From: Paucibacter sp. Y2R2-4
GTDB taxonomy: Bacteria > Pseudomonadota > Gammaproteobacteria > Burkholderiales > Burkholderiaceae_C
NCBI RefSeq assembly: GCF_025717535.1
Contig: NZ_JAJIRO010000002.1
Span: forward strand, 868,001-932,000
Direction of reading: 5' to 3'
DNA: 64,000 nt
Shown here: in pieces, positions 44,067 to 54,032 of the stretch
Layout: the number at the start of each line of letters is the position of its first letter
How positions within the stretch are numbered: position 1 is the first letter of the stretch
Made by a program: the position numbers and the translations under genes
Notes under the pieces: model-generated
Seen by the model: only the letters and a program-made list of their open reading frames with translations
What the model was told of the DNA's origin: nothing
The model's database searches: none

Positions 44067-45272
44067 TCAGCTGGCCTGAGCATCCTGAGCGCGGCGGCTC
44101 AGAATCTCAAAAGCCGGCAAGGTCTTGCCTTCCAGGATCTCCAGGAAGGCGCCGCCGCCGGTGGAGATGTAGCCCACATCTTTTTCAATGCCGTACTTGG
44201 CAATCGCGGCCAGGGTGTCGCCACCTCCGGCAATGCTGAAGGCGCTGGACGCCGCAATGGCGCGAGCAATGGTCTCGGTGCCATGAGCAAAGGCGTCGAA
44301 CTCGAAGACGCCGACCGGGCCGTTCCAGACGATGGTGCCGGCGGCCTTCAGTTGCTCGGCCAGCAGGGCCGCAGTCTTAGGGCCGATGTCCAGGATCAGA
44401 TCGTCTTCAGCCACATCGGCCGCGTCTTTGACGGTGGCTTCGGCATCAGCAGCGAAACGCTTGGCCACCACCACATCGACCGGGATCGGCACGGCCGCGC
44501 CGCGCGCCTTCATCGCGTCGATCACCGCTTGAGCCTCGGCCACCAGATCGGGTTCGGCCAGCGACTTGCCGATCTTCAAACCAGCGGCCAGCATGAAAGT
44601 GTTGGCGATACCGCCGCCGACGATCAAGCCGTCAACCTTCTCGGACAAGGCCTTCAGGATGGTCAGCTTGGTCGACACCTTGGAGCCCGCAACGATGGCC
44701 ACCAGCGGGCGCTTCGGGGCGCTCAGGGCCTTGCTGATGGCGTCGATCTCGGCGGCCAGCAGCGGGCCGGCGCAAGCGATCTTGGCGAATTGGGCGATGC
44801 CGTAAGTCGTGCCTTCGGCGCGGTGGGCGGTGCCGAAGGCGTCATTGACGAAGATGTCGCAAAGTGCAGCCATCTTCTTGGCCAGCTCTTCGTTGTTCTT
44901 CTTTTCGCCCTTGTTGACGCGGCAGTTCTCCAGCAGCACCAACTCGCCCGGCGCCACAGCGACACCGTCGACCCAATTGGCCACCAGCTTGACTTCGCGG
45001 CCCATCAGCTCGCCCATGCGCTTGGCCACCGGGGCCAGCGAGTCTTCCGGCTTGAACTCGCCTTCGGTCGGGCGGCCCAGATGCGAGGTGACCATCACCG
45101 CAGCGCCGGCCTTCAAGGCTTGCTCGATGCAGGGGATGGAGGCGCGGATGCGGGTGTCTTCGGTGATCTGGCCGGCATCGTCTTGCGGCACGTTCAAATC
45201 GGCGCGGATGAAAACGCGTTGGCCGGCAACTTTGCCCTGGGCGATCAAGTCGGTGAAACGAATAACGTTCAT
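44067..45272 (-). CDS. pgk: Phosphoglycerate kinase
   Basis: This glycolytic enzyme (1,3-bisphosphoglycerate + ADP to 3-phosphoglycerate + ATP) has about 401 aa. Conserved blocks are [76 protein letters not shown] and [17 protein letters not shown], then the nucleotide loop [12 protein letters not shown]. The ATG at 45272 (MNVIRFTD) is standard. Confidence 0.96.
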   Translation of the reverse strand: MNVIRFTDLIAQGKVAGQRVFIRADLNVPQDDAGQITEDTRIRASIPCIEQALKAGAAVMVTSHLGRPTEGEFKPEDSLAPVAKRMGELMGREVKLVANWVDGVAVAPGELVLLENCRVNKGEKKNNEELAKKMAALCDIFVNDAFGTAHRAEGTTYGIAQFAKIACAGPLLAAEIDAISKALSAPKRPLVAIVAGSKVSTKLTILKALSEKVDGLIVGGGIANTFMLAAGLKIGKSLAEPDLVAEAQAVIDAMKARGAAVPIPVDVVVAKRFAADAEATVKDAADVAEDDLILDIGPKTAALLAEQLKAAGTIVWNGPVGVFEFDAFAHGTETIARAIAASSAFSIAGGGDTLAAIAKYGIEKDVGYISTGGGAFLEILEGKTLPAFEILSRRAQDAQAS

Positions 45273-45379
45273 GGGGATCAGCAATCAAGAGTTGGAAATT
45301 TGGGGCAGCCCAGTCCATAGCTCGGCTGCGATGAGCGCTAGCTTACCAAGGCCCGCAGGCCATCGTGGCAACAAGCCGG

Positions 45380-45709
45380 TTACCAGCCCAGGCCAATACG
45401 CAGGCCGAGCATGACCACCGTGCCACTGATGATGGTGCCCAGAATGCCGCGTTTCCAGAAGAAGTAGGCGGTGCCCACCGCGGCGGCATAGAGGCGCGCG
45501 TCCTTCCATGTATCGATCAAATGGCCTTGGCTCATCACGATCTCCGGGGCAATCACCGCCGCCAGGGCCGCCAGCGGTGCATAGCGCAAGCCCTGTTTGG
45601 CCCAATCGGGCATGGGCAATTCTTGCTTGGGGATCATGAAGAAGCTGCGGGTGATCATGGTGATCAAGCCCATGCCGACAATGCCCAGTGCGATTTCCCA
45701 ATCACTCAT
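45380..45709 (-). CDS. azlD: AzlD-family branched-chain amino acid exporter subunit
   Basis: This 109-aa membrane protein has four hydrophobic helices, with GMGLITMITRSFFMIP and YAPLAALAAVIAPEI segments of the AzlD/DUF931 family. The ATG overlaps the azlC stop by 4 bp. It forms the small subunit of an exporter with the next gene. Confidence 0.92.
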   Translation of the reverse strand: MSDWEIALGIVGMGLITMITRSFFMIPKQELPMPDWAKQGLRYAPLAALAAVIAPEIVMSQGHLIDTWKDARLYAAAVGTAYFFWKRGILGTIISGTVVMLGLRIGLGW

Positions 45710-46431
45710 GGTTTGGCCTCCTGCTCTGGCATCCAATGCTCCATCAGCAAGCCCGCGGCCACGGCCGCTGCAATCGCCACCAAGATATTGAGTCGCAGCG
45801 GCAAACCGTAAGCCGCCACTGCCGCGCAGCAAGCCACGCCGCCGGACACCCAGGCGTTGCGATCTTTCAGCAAAGACAGGGCCAAACCCAGCAGCGCCAG
45901 CACACCGGCAAAACCCAGGCCCCATTCGGTAGGCACTCGGTCGGCCGCAAAGATGCCGATGATGGCCGGCACTTGCCAAGACATCCAGGTCCAGCTGGCG
46001 CCGCCCCAGAAGTAGGGCAGTTGATCGCTGGCCTGCTGTTTGGGCTCAGGAAAGCGCCGCATGAAGGCGACGTAGTTCAGGTCCGCCGCAAAATAGCCCA
46101 GGCTCAAGCGCTGCAGCCGTGGCAAGTGGCCGAAGTACATGCGCCACTGCGCGCTGAAAATCACAAAGCGCAGATTGACGCAAAAGGCCGTGGCCCACAG
46201 CACCCACATCGGCGCGCCGCTGGCCAGCAAGGGCAAGGCCGCCAGCTGAGAGCTGCCAGCGAACACCACCAAGCTCATCAACAGCGCCAAAGGCACCGAC
46301 AGGCCGCTCTTGACCATGGCCACGCCGGTCACCAAGCCCCAGGCGGAGATGCCCAGGCCGATGCCCATCATTTCGCGGGCGGCATTCTTGAATTCAGGAT
46401 GGCGCCAAGTCGCCGCGATAGAACTGCTCAT
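45706..46431 (-). CDS. azlC: AzlC-family branched-chain amino acid exporter subunit
   Basis: This protein of about 241 aa has six to eight helices. FVVFAGSSQLAAL-type and ATAFCVNLRFVIFSAQWRMYF segments identify AzlC. It overlaps azlD and together they export branched-chain or related amino acids. The start at 46431 (MSSSIAATWRHPEFKNAAREMMGIGLG) precedes the first helix; the open frame continues upstream without support. Confidence 0.92.
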   Translation of the reverse strand: MSSSIAATWRHPEFKNAAREMMGIGLGISAWGLVTGVAMVKSGLSVPLALLMSLVVFAGSSQLAALPLLASGAPMWVLWATAFCVNLRFVIFSAQWRMYFGHLPRLQRLSLGYFAADLNYVAFMRRFPEPKQQASDQLPYFWGGASWTWMSWQVPAIIGIFAADRVPTEWGLGFAGVLALLGLALSLLKDRNAWVSGGVACCAAVAAYGLPLRLNILVAIAAAVAAGLLMEHWMPEQEAKP

Positions 46432-46531
46432 GGAGCGATTGTCGCTGGATGCCAAGAACGCCCCTGTCGCGCCCGCGTCTCGCGGGTACATCCGGGGGCG
46501 CCCTGCGCCCGGTCGAGTGAAGCGGCTTGCT

Positions 46532-47281
46532 TCAGTTCAGCTTGGTGATATTGCCGTGCCCCGCCACCGAGCTGCTGACCTGGGGCGAACCCAAGTAGGC
46601 GATATCGCCCGAGCCCGCGATCGAAATCTTCAAGGTCTTGACCGCATGAACGGTGGCACTGCCGCTGCCGGCGATGCTGGCCCGAACTTCATCCGCCTGC
46701 AATTCGCGGGCATGCACATCACCCGAACCCGCCACCGACAGACTCAGGCTGCCGGTCCGGCCGCGCGCCTTGACATCGCCGCTGCCACTGACTTGCAGGC
46801 CCAGACGGTCGCTGCTCATGTCCACCAGATCGACATCACCCGAGCCGGCAATGCTGATGTCCACCGACGGGGTCTTCATCGCCTCGACCCGGATATCGCC
46901 CGAGCCGGCAATCGCAATCTTGCGCAGCTGCGCGACCTCAAGCGTGATTTGCGGCTCGGTTTTGGTGGAAAAGCTATAGCCCTTCTTCGGCGAGATCTCC
47001 AGGGTGCGGCCCTTGCTGCTCTCTACGATGCGGGTTTCGATCAACGGCAACAGGTTTTTATCGGCCTTCAGCTCCATCTGGCTGCTCGGGCCTTGCCGCA
47101 CCAAAACCTTGAAAGACCCGGCCAAGCTGATGCCGTCGAAAGCGCCCAGATCACGCGTCTCGGTACTGATTTCGCCCGAGCCTTTAACCCGTTCGGAAAT
47201 GCCCCAACTCCAGGCCTGTGCGCCCGCGGTGAAAGAAAGGCTTCCAATCAAGGCCAGGGCAGCGATGCGACGATTCAACAT
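46532..47281 (-). CDS. DUF2807 (head GIN) exported protein
   Basis: This protein of about 249 aa has a signal peptide (MLNRRIAALALIGSLSFTAGAQA), supported by GGAG before ATG 47281. The folded part has the DUF2807 opening, FDGISLAGSFKVLVRQGPSSQMELKAD, and repeating AGSGD turns (IAGSGDI, IAGSGDV, VSGSGDV, VAGSGDV, IAGSGDI), predicting a right-handed beta-helix. The location is periplasmic or outer-membrane-associated. Function unknown in the family. It lies 172 bp downstream of the lipoprotein gene. Confidence 0.85.
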   Translation of the reverse strand: MLNRRIAALALIGSLSFTAGAQAWSWGISERVKGSGEISTETRDLGAFDGISLAGSFKVLVRQGPSSQMELKADKNLLPLIETRIVESSKGRTLEISPKKGYSFSTKTEPQITLEVAQLRKIAIAGSGDIRVEAMKTPSVDISIAGSGDVDLVDMSSDRLGLQVSGSGDVKARGRTGSLSLSVAGSGDVHARELQADEVRASIAGSGSATVHAVKTLKISIAGSGDIAYLGSPQVSSSVAGHGNITKLN

Positions 47282-47390
47282 GATGGGGTCTCCGGTGTGG
47301 GGCTTGTTGCTGAGTGTCGCCATCATCTCGAAGAAGTCGGGCAGAGCCCAAGCCCGAGCGACAGGATGCAGCGTTCAAGGGCTGGAAAGC

Positions 47391-47420
47391 AAAAAAGCCA
47401 CGGCGAATCGTCACCGTGGC
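47391..47420 (-). terminator. Rho-independent terminator downstream of the lipoprotein gene
   Basis: On the minus strand GCCACGG and CCGTGGC form the stem over a 10-base loop, with six T residues after it (47396-47391). It lies 33 bp beyond the lipoprotein stop and separates it from the DUF2807 gene. Confidence 0.88.
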
Positions 47421-47453
47421 CTTCAAATTTTGCAGCGCTCAGGCGTGAAAAGG

Positions 47454-47867
47454 CTAGTGTGAGCCCGCCTTCGCCTTGCTGTCCTTGGCGCCCTCTTTGG
47501 CACCGTCCTTGGCGCCCTCTTTCGACTTGGGCGGATCTTCCTCTTCTTCATCGGCCTTGGGCTTGACGGTCGAGGGACGCGGCACCACCGGGGCTACGCC
47601 CTCGATTTTGTTCTCGCGCATGTACTCGTCCATCTCCTTCCAGCCATTGAAAACAGCCGCCTTGTGCGCCTTGGGGTTGAGCACATAGCAGTCTTCAATG
47701 GCGCGCAAGGCATGCCGGCAGGCGCTTCCGATGGCCTTGCCCTCGGCCTCTTTGGTGGCCTGCACCTTGGCCGGATCTTCAATTCCCAGCTGCTCACAGC
47801 CCGACAGCAGCGCCGCCATCGCCAGCAAGAGCGACGCGGGAATGGATGGAATGGCCTGATTTCTCAT
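47454..47867 (-). CDS. Small lipoprotein with charged Lys/Glu/Gly tail
   Basis: This 137-aa precursor has a hydrophobic signal ending in lipobox LLSGC, so it is predicted to be acylated at that Cys. The folded part contains two further Cys in ACRHALRAIEDCYVLNP. The tail (EEEEDPPKSKEGAKDGAKEGAKDSKAKAG) is a run of short G-A-K-[ED] repeats and is probably disordered. It is 51 bp after htpX on the same strand, and a terminator follows. No family recognised. Confidence 0.78.
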   Translation of the reverse strand: MRNQAIPSIPASLLLAMAALLSGCEQLGIEDPAKVQATKEAEGKAIGSACRHALRAIEDCYVLNPKAHKAAVFNGWKEMDEYMRENKIEGVAPVVPRPSTVKPKADEEEEDPPKSKEGAKDGAKEGAKDSKAKAGSH

Positions 47868-47918
47868 GGCAGTGATATCGGCGTGAAGCCTTGTCCCTTG
47901 AGTGGGTTTCGAGTTCAC

Positions 47919-48779
47919 TCAGCGCCCGCCTGGATTCGCTGCGCTCATGGCCATCAGCCGGGCCACGCGCTCCTCGGTGGCCGGGTGGGTGCTGAACAAG
48001 CCTGCAAGGCCTTTGCCGGAGAGCGGATTCATGATCATCATCTGCGCTGTCTCGGGGTGGCGCTCGGCGCCATCCATCGGAATACGCTGGGCGAAATTGT
48101 GAATCTTGGTCAAGGCGGAGGCCAGCGCCTGGGGGTCGCCCGAAACCTCGGCGCCGCCACGGTCGGCTTCAAATTCACGCGCGCGGCTGATCGCCATCTG
48201 GATGACGCTGGCCGCCAAAGGCGCCAACATCGCCACCAAGATGCCGACGATGGGGTTGTGGCTGCGGCCCTCGCTGTCGCGGCCCCCAAAAAACATGGCG
48301 AAATTGGCCAGCATGGAGATCGCGCCAGCCATGGTGGCGCTGACGGTGCTGATCAAGATGTCGCGGTGTTTCACATGGGCCAGTTCGTGCGCCATCACGC
48401 CGCGCAACTCGGCCGCAGACAGCACCCGCATGATGCCGGTGGTGGCCGCCACGGCGGCGTTCTCGGGGTTGCGCCCGGTGGCAAAGGCATTCGGGGCGTC
48501 TTCGTCAATGATGTAGACGCGCGGCATTGGCAGCTGGGCCTTGGCGGCCAACTCCTTGACCATGGCGTAGTACTGCGGCGCCGAGGTCTCATCGACCTCG
48601 CGTGCCTTGTACATCTTCAGCACCATCTTGTCGGAGTACCAGTAGCTGAAGAAATTCATGCCCAAGGCGACCAGCAGCGCCAGCAGCATGCCGCTCTGCC
48701 CGCCGATCATGCGGCCCAGCACCATGAACAGCGCGGTGATCGCCGCCATCAGGATGGCCGTCTTCATCAAATTGAACAT
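47919..48779 (-). CDS. htpX: Zinc metalloprotease HtpX (M48)
   Basis: This 286-aa inner-membrane protease is involved in quality control of membrane proteins. The N-terminal helices ([14 protein letters not shown] and [14 protein letters not shown]) precede the HELAH zinc motif (H131-E-L-A-H135), and the third ligand Glu lies in [10 protein letters not shown] near residue 207. The length is normal. It lies 116 bp downstream of fmt, as in other Burkholderiales. Confidence 0.96.
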   Translation of the reverse strand: MFNLMKTAILMAAITALFMVLGRMIGGQSGMLLALLVALGMNFFSYWYSDKMVLKMYKAREVDETSAPQYYAMVKELAAKAQLPMPRVYIIDEDAPNAFATGRNPENAAVAATTGIMRVLSAAELRGVMAHELAHVKHRDILISTVSATMAGAISMLANFAMFFGGRDSEGRSHNPIVGILVAMLAPLAASVIQMAISRAREFEADRGGAEVSGDPQALASALTKIHNFAQRIPMDGAERHPETAQMMIMNPLSGKGLAGLFSTHPATEERVARLMAMSAANPGGR

Positions 48780-48895
48780 GCAAGTCTCTCCGTCACTCTT
48801 TCGCGCACTGACTCGGTGCGCGGCTGATGATAACGAAACATCACATCGGGTCGACCGGGCTGATTTTCAAGCCGGGCCGGCCCGGCGGGCCTGGC

Positions 48896-49867
48896 TCAAG
48901 CGCCGAAACGGTCGCCCACTTGAATTGGCCTCGACTGCAAAAAGGCTGCGGCGGGCAGGCGCTTGCCACCGGCGCGCTGCAACTCAGTCAGTCGCAAGGC
49001 CTGCTGGCCGCAGGCCACCAGCACGCCGGCTTCATCGACCCGCAAGACCGTACCCGGCGCGCCGCCCAGGCCTGAATCCGCCACGCAATCGCCCTGCCAG
49101 CATTTGATGGGCTCGCCGCCCAAGCTGCTCAGCCCGCCCGGGAAGGGATCAAAGGCGCGTAGGCGTCGAGCAATCTGAGCCGCGTCCTGCTGCCAGTCAA
49201 TTTGCGCTTCGGCCTTTTCGATCTTGTGGGCGTAGCAGACGCCCTCAGCCGGCTGCACTGTCGCCTTCAGCTCGCTACGCGCAACACGCTGCAGCGCTTG
49301 CACAATCATCCGGCCGCCCAGACTGGCAAGCTTGTCATGCAAACGGGTGGTCGTGTCATCGGCGGCAATCGGCAGGGCTTCGATCAGCAACATATCGCCG
49401 GTGTCCAAGCCCGCGTCCATCTGCATGATGGTGATACCAGTCTCAGCGTCGCCGGCCTCAATGGCCCGGTGGATAGGCGCGGCACCGCGCCAGCGCGGCA
49501 GCAATGAGGCGTGGATATTCAGGCAACCCAAGCGAGGCAAGTCCAAAACCCATTGCGGCAAGATCAGGCCATAGGCGGCCACCACCATCACATCGGCCCG
49601 CGCATCGAGCAAGGCTTGGCGAGCGGCAGCCGCTTCGTCGGGGTACTTGCCGTCCAGCCGTAAGCTCTGCGGCTGCGCGACTACGATGCCATGGTGAAGC
49701 GCCAGTTGTTTGACCGGTGAAGCCTGCAGCTTCATGCCGCGCCCGGCCGGGCGGTCCGGCTGGCTCAGCACCAGCGGCACGCTAAAGCCCGCTTGCAACA
49801 AAGCCGCCAAGGCGGAGGCCGCGAACTCGGGGGTGCCGGCAAAAACGACACGCAAGGATTCAGTCAT
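48896..49867 (-). CDS. fmt: Methionyl-tRNA formyltransferase
   Basis: This 323-aa enzyme formylates initiator Met-tRNA. The start [22 protein letters not shown] is the formyl-transferase opening, and [24 protein letters not shown] with [18 protein letters not shown] carries the catalytic loop. The C-terminal tRNA-binding domain begins near residue 205. It follows def on the same strand by 96 bp. Confidence 0.96.
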   Translation of the reverse strand: MTESLRVVFAGTPEFAASALAALLQAGFSVPLVLSQPDRPAGRGMKLQASPVKQLALHHGIVVAQPQSLRLDGKYPDEAAAARQALLDARADVMVVAAYGLILPQWVLDLPRLGCLNIHASLLPRWRGAAPIHRAIEAGDAETGITIMQMDAGLDTGDMLLIEALPIAADDTTTRLHDKLASLGGRMIVQALQRVARSELKATVQPAEGVCYAHKIEKAEAQIDWQQDAAQIARRLRAFDPFPGGLSSLGGEPIKCWQGDCVADSGLGGAPGTVLRVDEAGVLVACGQQALRLTELQRAGGKRLPAAAFLQSRPIQVGDRFGA

Positions 49868-49963
49868 GGATACCTTCAGTCAAGCAAACACGCGAGCCAA
49901 CAAGCAGTCAGACAAGACCTGACCCCAAGAGGCTCCAAGAGGCGCCGAGTGGCGCCGCGGGCT

Positions 49964-50482
49964 TCAGCGCTTGCGACCCTCTTCTTCCCGGGTCTTCTTG
50001 ATCATCTTGGTCTTGATGCGCTCGCGCTTGAGCGGGCTCAGGTACTCGACAAAGACCTTGCCCATCAAGTGATCCATCTCATGCTGGACGCAAACCGCCA
50101 GCAGACCTTCGGCGTCAAACTCATAGGTCTTGCCCTCGCGGTCGAGCGCGCGCACCGTCACCCGCGAGTGGCGCGGGATTTTGTCGTAAATCTGCGGCAC
50201 CGAAAGGCAGCCCTCTTCGCCTTCGGTGAACTCGGCGCTGGTCTTGACCAATTCCGGGTTGATCAAGACGCGGGGCGTGTCGCGCTCTTCGGAGGTGTCG
50301 ATCACCACCACGCGCTCATGCACATCAACCTGGCTGGCAGCCAGGCCAACGCCTTCGGCCGCATACATGGTCTCCAGCATGTCGTCGACCAGTTGACGGA
50401 TGCGCTCATCCACTTGCGCCACGGGCTTGGCCACGGTGTGCAGACGCGGGTCGGGGTATCGAAGAATATTCAGTTTCGCCAT
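49964..50482 (-). CDS. def: Peptide deformylase
   Basis: This 172-aa metal enzyme removes the N-formyl group from nascent proteins. All three motifs are present: [16 protein letters not shown] (metal Cys) and QHEMDHLMG (metal His, Glu). The ATG at 50482 ([21 protein letters not shown]) is conserved; the open frame extends upstream into non-coding sequence. It is divergent from the LysM gene across 262 bp and forms a unit with fmt and htpX. Confidence 0.96.
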   Translation of the reverse strand: MAKLNILRYPDPRLHTVAKPVAQVDERIRQLVDDMLETMYAAEGVGLAASQVDVHERVVVIDTSEERDTPRVLINPELVKTSAEFTEGEEGCLSVPQIYDKIPRHSRVTVRALDREGKTYEFDAEGLLAVCVQHEMDHLMGKVFVEYLSPLKRERIKTKMIKKTREEEGRKR

Positions 50483-50744
50483 GGCTCTCGCGCTGTGGAC
50501 TCGGCACAACGCCTGTTTGTAAGTGCTTGCAAGAGGGGTGAAAGCCCCCGTTATGTTCGTTGCGACGCCCTGTTTTTGGGGGCAAAATCGTCGCGACCCA
50601 GGGGGATTTTCGCCGAAGTGGCAAAACCCGGTGGACTGCAGCCCAAAGCGGGCGCCCTTTTTGACATCCAACGCGCCCGGTTCTCGCCGACCGAGCGCCC
50701 AAACGACCCAGCAGGCCGCCTCCCGCGGCTTTAGAGAGTGCTCG

Positions 50745-51962
50745 ATGCCTTTTTGTGAATGCCCGAAGAATCTGCCCCTGCGTCGCAACTCGGCGGCGCG
50801 CCTGCAGCTCGTCATGGCGGCCCTTCCTCTGGCCCTGTCCTTGCTGAGCACCGCCAGCCAGGCCCAGACGAGCACTTACCCCATCACTGAAAAGCAGCGT
50901 GCCACCGCCGCCCAGGTCGCGCAAGCCGGCGTGCCCTTGAGCGAGTTGGCCGCCGATGCGCCCGAGTCTTACACCGTCAAACGCGGCGACACGCTGTGGG
51001 ACATCTCCAAGCTCTTCCTCAAAAGCCCCTGGCGCTGGCCCGAGCTCTGGGGCATGAACCGCGAGCAAATTGCCAACCCGCACCTGATCTACCCCGGCCA
51101 AATGTTGGTCTTGGTGAAGGTAGATGGGCGAGCACAGCTGCAATTGGCCCGGCCTTTGACGGGTGCCAGCGCTGCAGCGCTTGGCGAGGACGGCAAGCTA
51201 TCGCCGCGCATCCGCGTCTCTCCGACGGATGAAAACGGCATTGCGGCCATTCCGCTGAATCTGATCGAGCCCTTCTTGAACGACGCGGTGGTGTTTGACA
51301 GCGATGAGCTGGCTCGCGCGCCGCGCATCGTTGCCACGCCCGAGGGTCACGTCTTGCTCTCGCGCGGCGATCTGGCCTATGTGCGCGGTGAATTTGGGCA
51401 GAGCTCAGAGTTCCGCGTCTTCCGCAATACCCGGCCCTTGGTGGACCCCAGCACCCGGGAAATTCTCGGTTATGAGGCGCCCTATCTCGGTACCGCAGAT
51501 TTGATTCGCGCCGACCAAAGCCAGCAACTGCCGGACGGCAAATCCGAAATCGTACCCGCCACCGTGCGGATCAAAACCGTGCGCCAAGAAATCGGCGTCG
51601 GTGACCGCCTGTCTCCGACTCCACCGCGCAGCTTCTCACGCTATGTGCCGCATGCGCCGGCAACGCCGATCAGCGGGCAGATCATTTCCATTTATGGCGA
51701 TGGCCTGAATGCCGGCCAAAACCAGATCGTGGCTTTGAACCGCGGCAAGAACGACGGCATGGAGCGCGGCCATGTGCTGGCCCTGTGGCAGCAAGGCCGC
51801 CGCGTCATCGACAGCACCAGCGAAAAGCGCGAGGAAATGAAGCTGCCGGACGAACGCCACGGCGTGCTCTTCGTGTTCCAGGTGTATGCACGGGTCTCCT
51901 ATGCCTTGATCATTTCGGTCAAGGACCCGGTGCGGGCCGGGGATAAGTTCACTCAGCCCTGA
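50745..51962 (+). CDS. LysM-domain exported protein
   Basis: This precursor of about 405 aa has a signal peptide ([14 protein letters not shown] basic, then [20 protein letters not shown]). A LysM peptidoglycan-binding domain follows ([45 protein letters not shown]), then a 280-residue conserved extension with beta-rich segments. It is the usual gene between def/fmt and dprA in this bacterial group. The ATG at 50745 has GAGAG upstream. It binds cell wall and probably has a structural or regulatory role. Confidence 0.9.
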   Translation: MPFCECPKNLPLRRNSAARLQLVMAALPLALSLLSTASQAQTSTYPITEKQRATAAQVAQAGVPLSELAADAPESYTVKRGDTLWDISKLFLKSPWRWPELWGMNREQIANPHLIYPGQMLVLVKVDGRAQLQLARPLTGASAAALGEDGKLSPRIRVSPTDENGIAAIPLNLIEPFLNDAVVFDSDELARAPRIVATPEGHVLLSRGDLAYVRGEFGQSSEFRVFRNTRPLVDPSTREILGYEAPYLGTADLIRADQSQQLPDGKSEIVPATVRIKTVRQEIGVGDRLSPTPPRSFSRYVPHAPATPISGQIISIYGDGLNAGQNQIVALNRGKNDGMERGHVLALWQQGRRVIDSTSEKREEMKLPDERHGVLFVFQVYARVSYALIISVKDPVRAGDKFTQP

Positions 51963-51988
51963 ATCCCTCGGGCCAAGCTTGTTGAGCA

Positions 51989-52849
51989 ATGCTGGCCTTT
52001 GAAGAACTCGGCGCTTGGCTGCGATTGCTGGAAACACCCAGCATCGGCTTGGAAAGCGCGCGCCGCCTGCTCCACTGCTTTGGCTCGCCGCAGGCCGTTT
52101 TTGAGGCCCCAGGTCAGGACTGGCAAGTCCTGCTGAACATCAGCCAAATCACAGCCCTGAGCACGCCGCCACCCAACATCGACCAACAGCTAGAAAAGAC
52201 CTGGGCTTGGCTGCAAGCCGGCGAAGGACGCGATCTGCTCTTGCTGGGCGACCCCGACTACCCCGAGGCCTTGCTGCAAACCGCTGACCCGCCGCTCTTG
52301 CTGTATCTGCAGGGGCGACGAGCGCTACTGACCCAGCCCAGCTTGGCCATTGTGGGCAGCCGCAGCCCAACAGCCCAAGGCCGCGACAACGCTCGCCATT
52401 TCGCGCAAGAACTGAGCGAGGCCGGCCTATGCATTGTGTCTGGCCTGGCTTTGGGCGTTGACGGCGCCGCGCATGAGGGCGCCTTGAGGGGCGAAGGCAA
52501 GACCATCGCCGTGCTGGGCACCGGCTTGGACTGCATCTACCCGAGTCGGCATCGTAAACTGGGCCAGATGGTGATCGAGCAAGGCCTCTTGGTCAGCGAG
52601 TACGCCCTGGGCACACCACCCCTGCCCCCCAACTTTCCGCGCCGCAACCGCATCATCGCCGGCTTGAGCCAAGGCTGCTTGGTGGTGGAGGCCGCGCTGC
52701 AATCGGGCTCTTTGATCACGGCCCGTTTGGCCAGCGAGGCCGGACGGGAAGTCTTTGCCATTCCTGGCTCCATCCATGCGAGGCCGGCCTATGCATTGTG
52801 TCTGGCCTGGCTTTGGGCGTTGACGGCGCCGCGCATGAGGGCGCCTTGA
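51989..52849 (+). CDS. dprA: DprA N-terminal fragment (frameshifted end)
   Basis: This is the 5' part of dprA. It is 286 aa, of which residues 1-263 are genuine and the last 23 or so (from ARPAYALCLAW) are out of frame. If translated it retains the nucleotide-binding core but lacks the C-terminal domain, so function is doubtful. Confidence 0.6.
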   Translation: MLAFEELGAWLRLLETPSIGLESARRLLHCFGSPQAVFEAPGQDWQVLLNISQITALSTPPPNIDQQLEKTWAWLQAGEGRDLLLLGDPDYPEALLQTADPPLLLYLQGRRALLTQPSLAIVGSRSPTAQGRDNARHFAQELSEAGLCIVSGLALGVDGAAHEGALRGEGKTIAVLGTGLDCIYPSRHRKLGQMVIEQGLLVSEYALGTPPLPPNFPRRNRIIAGLSQGCLVVEAALQSGSLITARLASEAGREVFAIPGSIHARPAYALCLAWLWALTAPRMRAP

Positions 52850-53139
52850 GGGGCGAAGGCAAGACCATCGCCGTGCTGGGCACCGGCTTGGACTGCATCT
52901 ACCCGAGTCGGCATCGTAAACTGGGCCAGATGGTGATCGAGCAAGGCCTCTTGGTCAGCGAGTACGCCCTGGGCACACCACCCCTGCCCCCCAACTTTCC
53001 GCGCCGCAACCGCATCATCGCCGGCTTGAGCCAAGGCTGCTTGGTGGTGGAGGCCGCGCTGCAATCGGGCTCTTTGATCACGGCCCGTTTGGCCAGCGAG
53101 GCCGGACGGGAAGTCTTTGCCATTCCTGGCTCCATCCAT
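52416..53139 (+). repeat. Exact 362-bp tandem duplication (two copies)
   Basis: Copy 1 is 52416-52777 and copy 2 is 52778-53139. I see no mismatch between them. The junction has no microhomology with the flanks. Perfect identity means a very recent event or an assembly error. Confidence 0.9.
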
Positions 53140-53463
53140 TCCAGTCTCAGCCGGGGCTGCCATGCCTTGATACGACAAGGCGCCAAGCTGGTCGAGAACG
53201 CACAAGACGTACTGGAAGAACTGCCGCCCTTGAGTCGCACGACGCGTCCAGGCGCCAGTCAGCCGGAAGTAGGCTCCGATACATCAGCCCAACATCAGCA
53301 GGTCTTGCGGCTGATGGGCTTTGATCCGATCTCTCTCGACAGCTTGCAACAACGCGGCGGCTGGCCGGTGGCCGAGCTGAATACTTTTTTGTTGGAACTT
53401 GAGTTGGCGGGCGCGGTGGCGCGCTTGCCGGGCCAGCTTTTTCAACGCCGCGCTTCGTCCTAG
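52798..53463 (+). CDS. dprA: DprA C-terminal fragment
   Basis: This is an open frame of 221 aa beginning inside the second copy, repeating the SGLALGVDGAAHEG to SIH core, then the native C-terminus (SSLSRGCHALIRQGAKLVENAQDVLEEL, then the short HTH-like end QQVLRLMGFDPISLDSL...LELAGAVARLPGQLFQR). The annotated start is internal to the family and without a ribosome site of its own, so it is probably not made separately. Confidence 0.5.
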   Translation: MSGLALGVDGAAHEGALRGEGKTIAVLGTGLDCIYPSRHRKLGQMVIEQGLLVSEYALGTPPLPPNFPRRNRIIAGLSQGCLVVEAALQSGSLITARLASEAGREVFAIPGSIHSSLSRGCHALIRQGAKLVENAQDVLEELPPLSRTTRPGASQPEVGSDTSAQHQQVLRLMGFDPISLDSLQQRGGWPVAELNTFLLELELAGAVARLPGQLFQRRASS

Positions 53464-53547
53464 CCAGGGAAAACTCGGGCCTTCTCCCCCCGTGGCCCGG
53501 GGCTTTTCTGAGCTTAGGGCTGAAGGGGCCTGGGGTATCATGGCCCC

Positions 53548-54000
53548 ATGTTTGACGTGCTGGTCTATCTCTACGAAACCTATTGGCGCCCGGACGCTTG
53601 CCCGGATCACGCCCAGCTGACACGTAAATTGTCGGCGGTTGGCTTCGAGCGCGACGAAATCCAGGAAGCCCTGGTCTGGCTGGATGGTCTCGCCGCTGGC
53701 GCCGCGTCCTACCAAGGCACGCAAGGCAGCCTGAGCCTGCGCGTCTATTCCGAGAACGAACTGGACCATCTGGGCGAGCCCTCGGTGGGTTTCATCAGCT
53801 TCCTGGAATCGGCTGGGGTCTTGCCGCCGCCAATGCGCGAAATGGTGATTGACCGCGCCATGGCCATCCCGGGCGCCCCCATGGATCTGGAAGACCTGAA
53901 GATCATTGTGCTGATGGTGTTCTGGAGCCTGGGCGAAGAGCCCGATGCGCTGATTCTGGACGAACTCTTCGTCGCCCCGGAAGACCGGCTGATTCACTGA
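53548..54000 (+). CDS. smg: Smg / DUF494-family protein
   Basis: This 150-aa protein of the Smg family has the conserved start [13 protein letters not shown], then the acidic [21 protein letters not shown] region and ending [27 protein letters not shown]. In many proteobacteria smg follows dprA, as here (85 bp). The molecular role is not established. Confidence 0.93.
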   Translation: MFDVLVYLYETYWRPDACPDHAQLTRKLSAVGFERDEIQEALVWLDGLAAGAASYQGTQGSLSLRVYSENELDHLGEPSVGFISFLESAGVLPPPMREMVIDRAMAIPGAPMDLEDLKIIVLMVFWSLGEEPDALILDELFVAPEDRLIH

Positions 54001-54032
54001 GCCCATCCGACCGCGCCAGCGCGGTCTGAGGA

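Larger units (their letters stand above)
51989..53463 (+). pseudogene. dprA: dprA, interrupted by a frame-shifting 362-bp tandem duplication
   Basis: DprA/Smf loads RecA onto incoming single-stranded DNA in natural transformation. Reading from ATG 51989 gives a normal N-terminal region (MLAFEELGAWLRLLE) and the Rossmann-like DprA core (LAIVGSRSPTAQGRDNARHFAQELSEAGLCIVSGLALGVDGAAHEGAL, then FPRRNRIIAGLSQGCLVVEA). After SIH the sequence enters a second exact copy of 362 bp (not a multiple of 3), runs out of frame and stops at 52849. The rest of the protein, including the C-terminal winged-helix part, reads in another frame from the second copy to 53463. Removing one copy restores about 370 aa, the normal length. 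This may be true inactivation, a reversible switch or an assembly artefact. Confidence 0.8.

Noticed and set aside
50523-50744. Extended N-terminus of the LysM protein from upstream in-frame starts
   Set aside because: The added residues show no signal sequence and lie in the divergent promoter region; the signal peptide starts at 50745.
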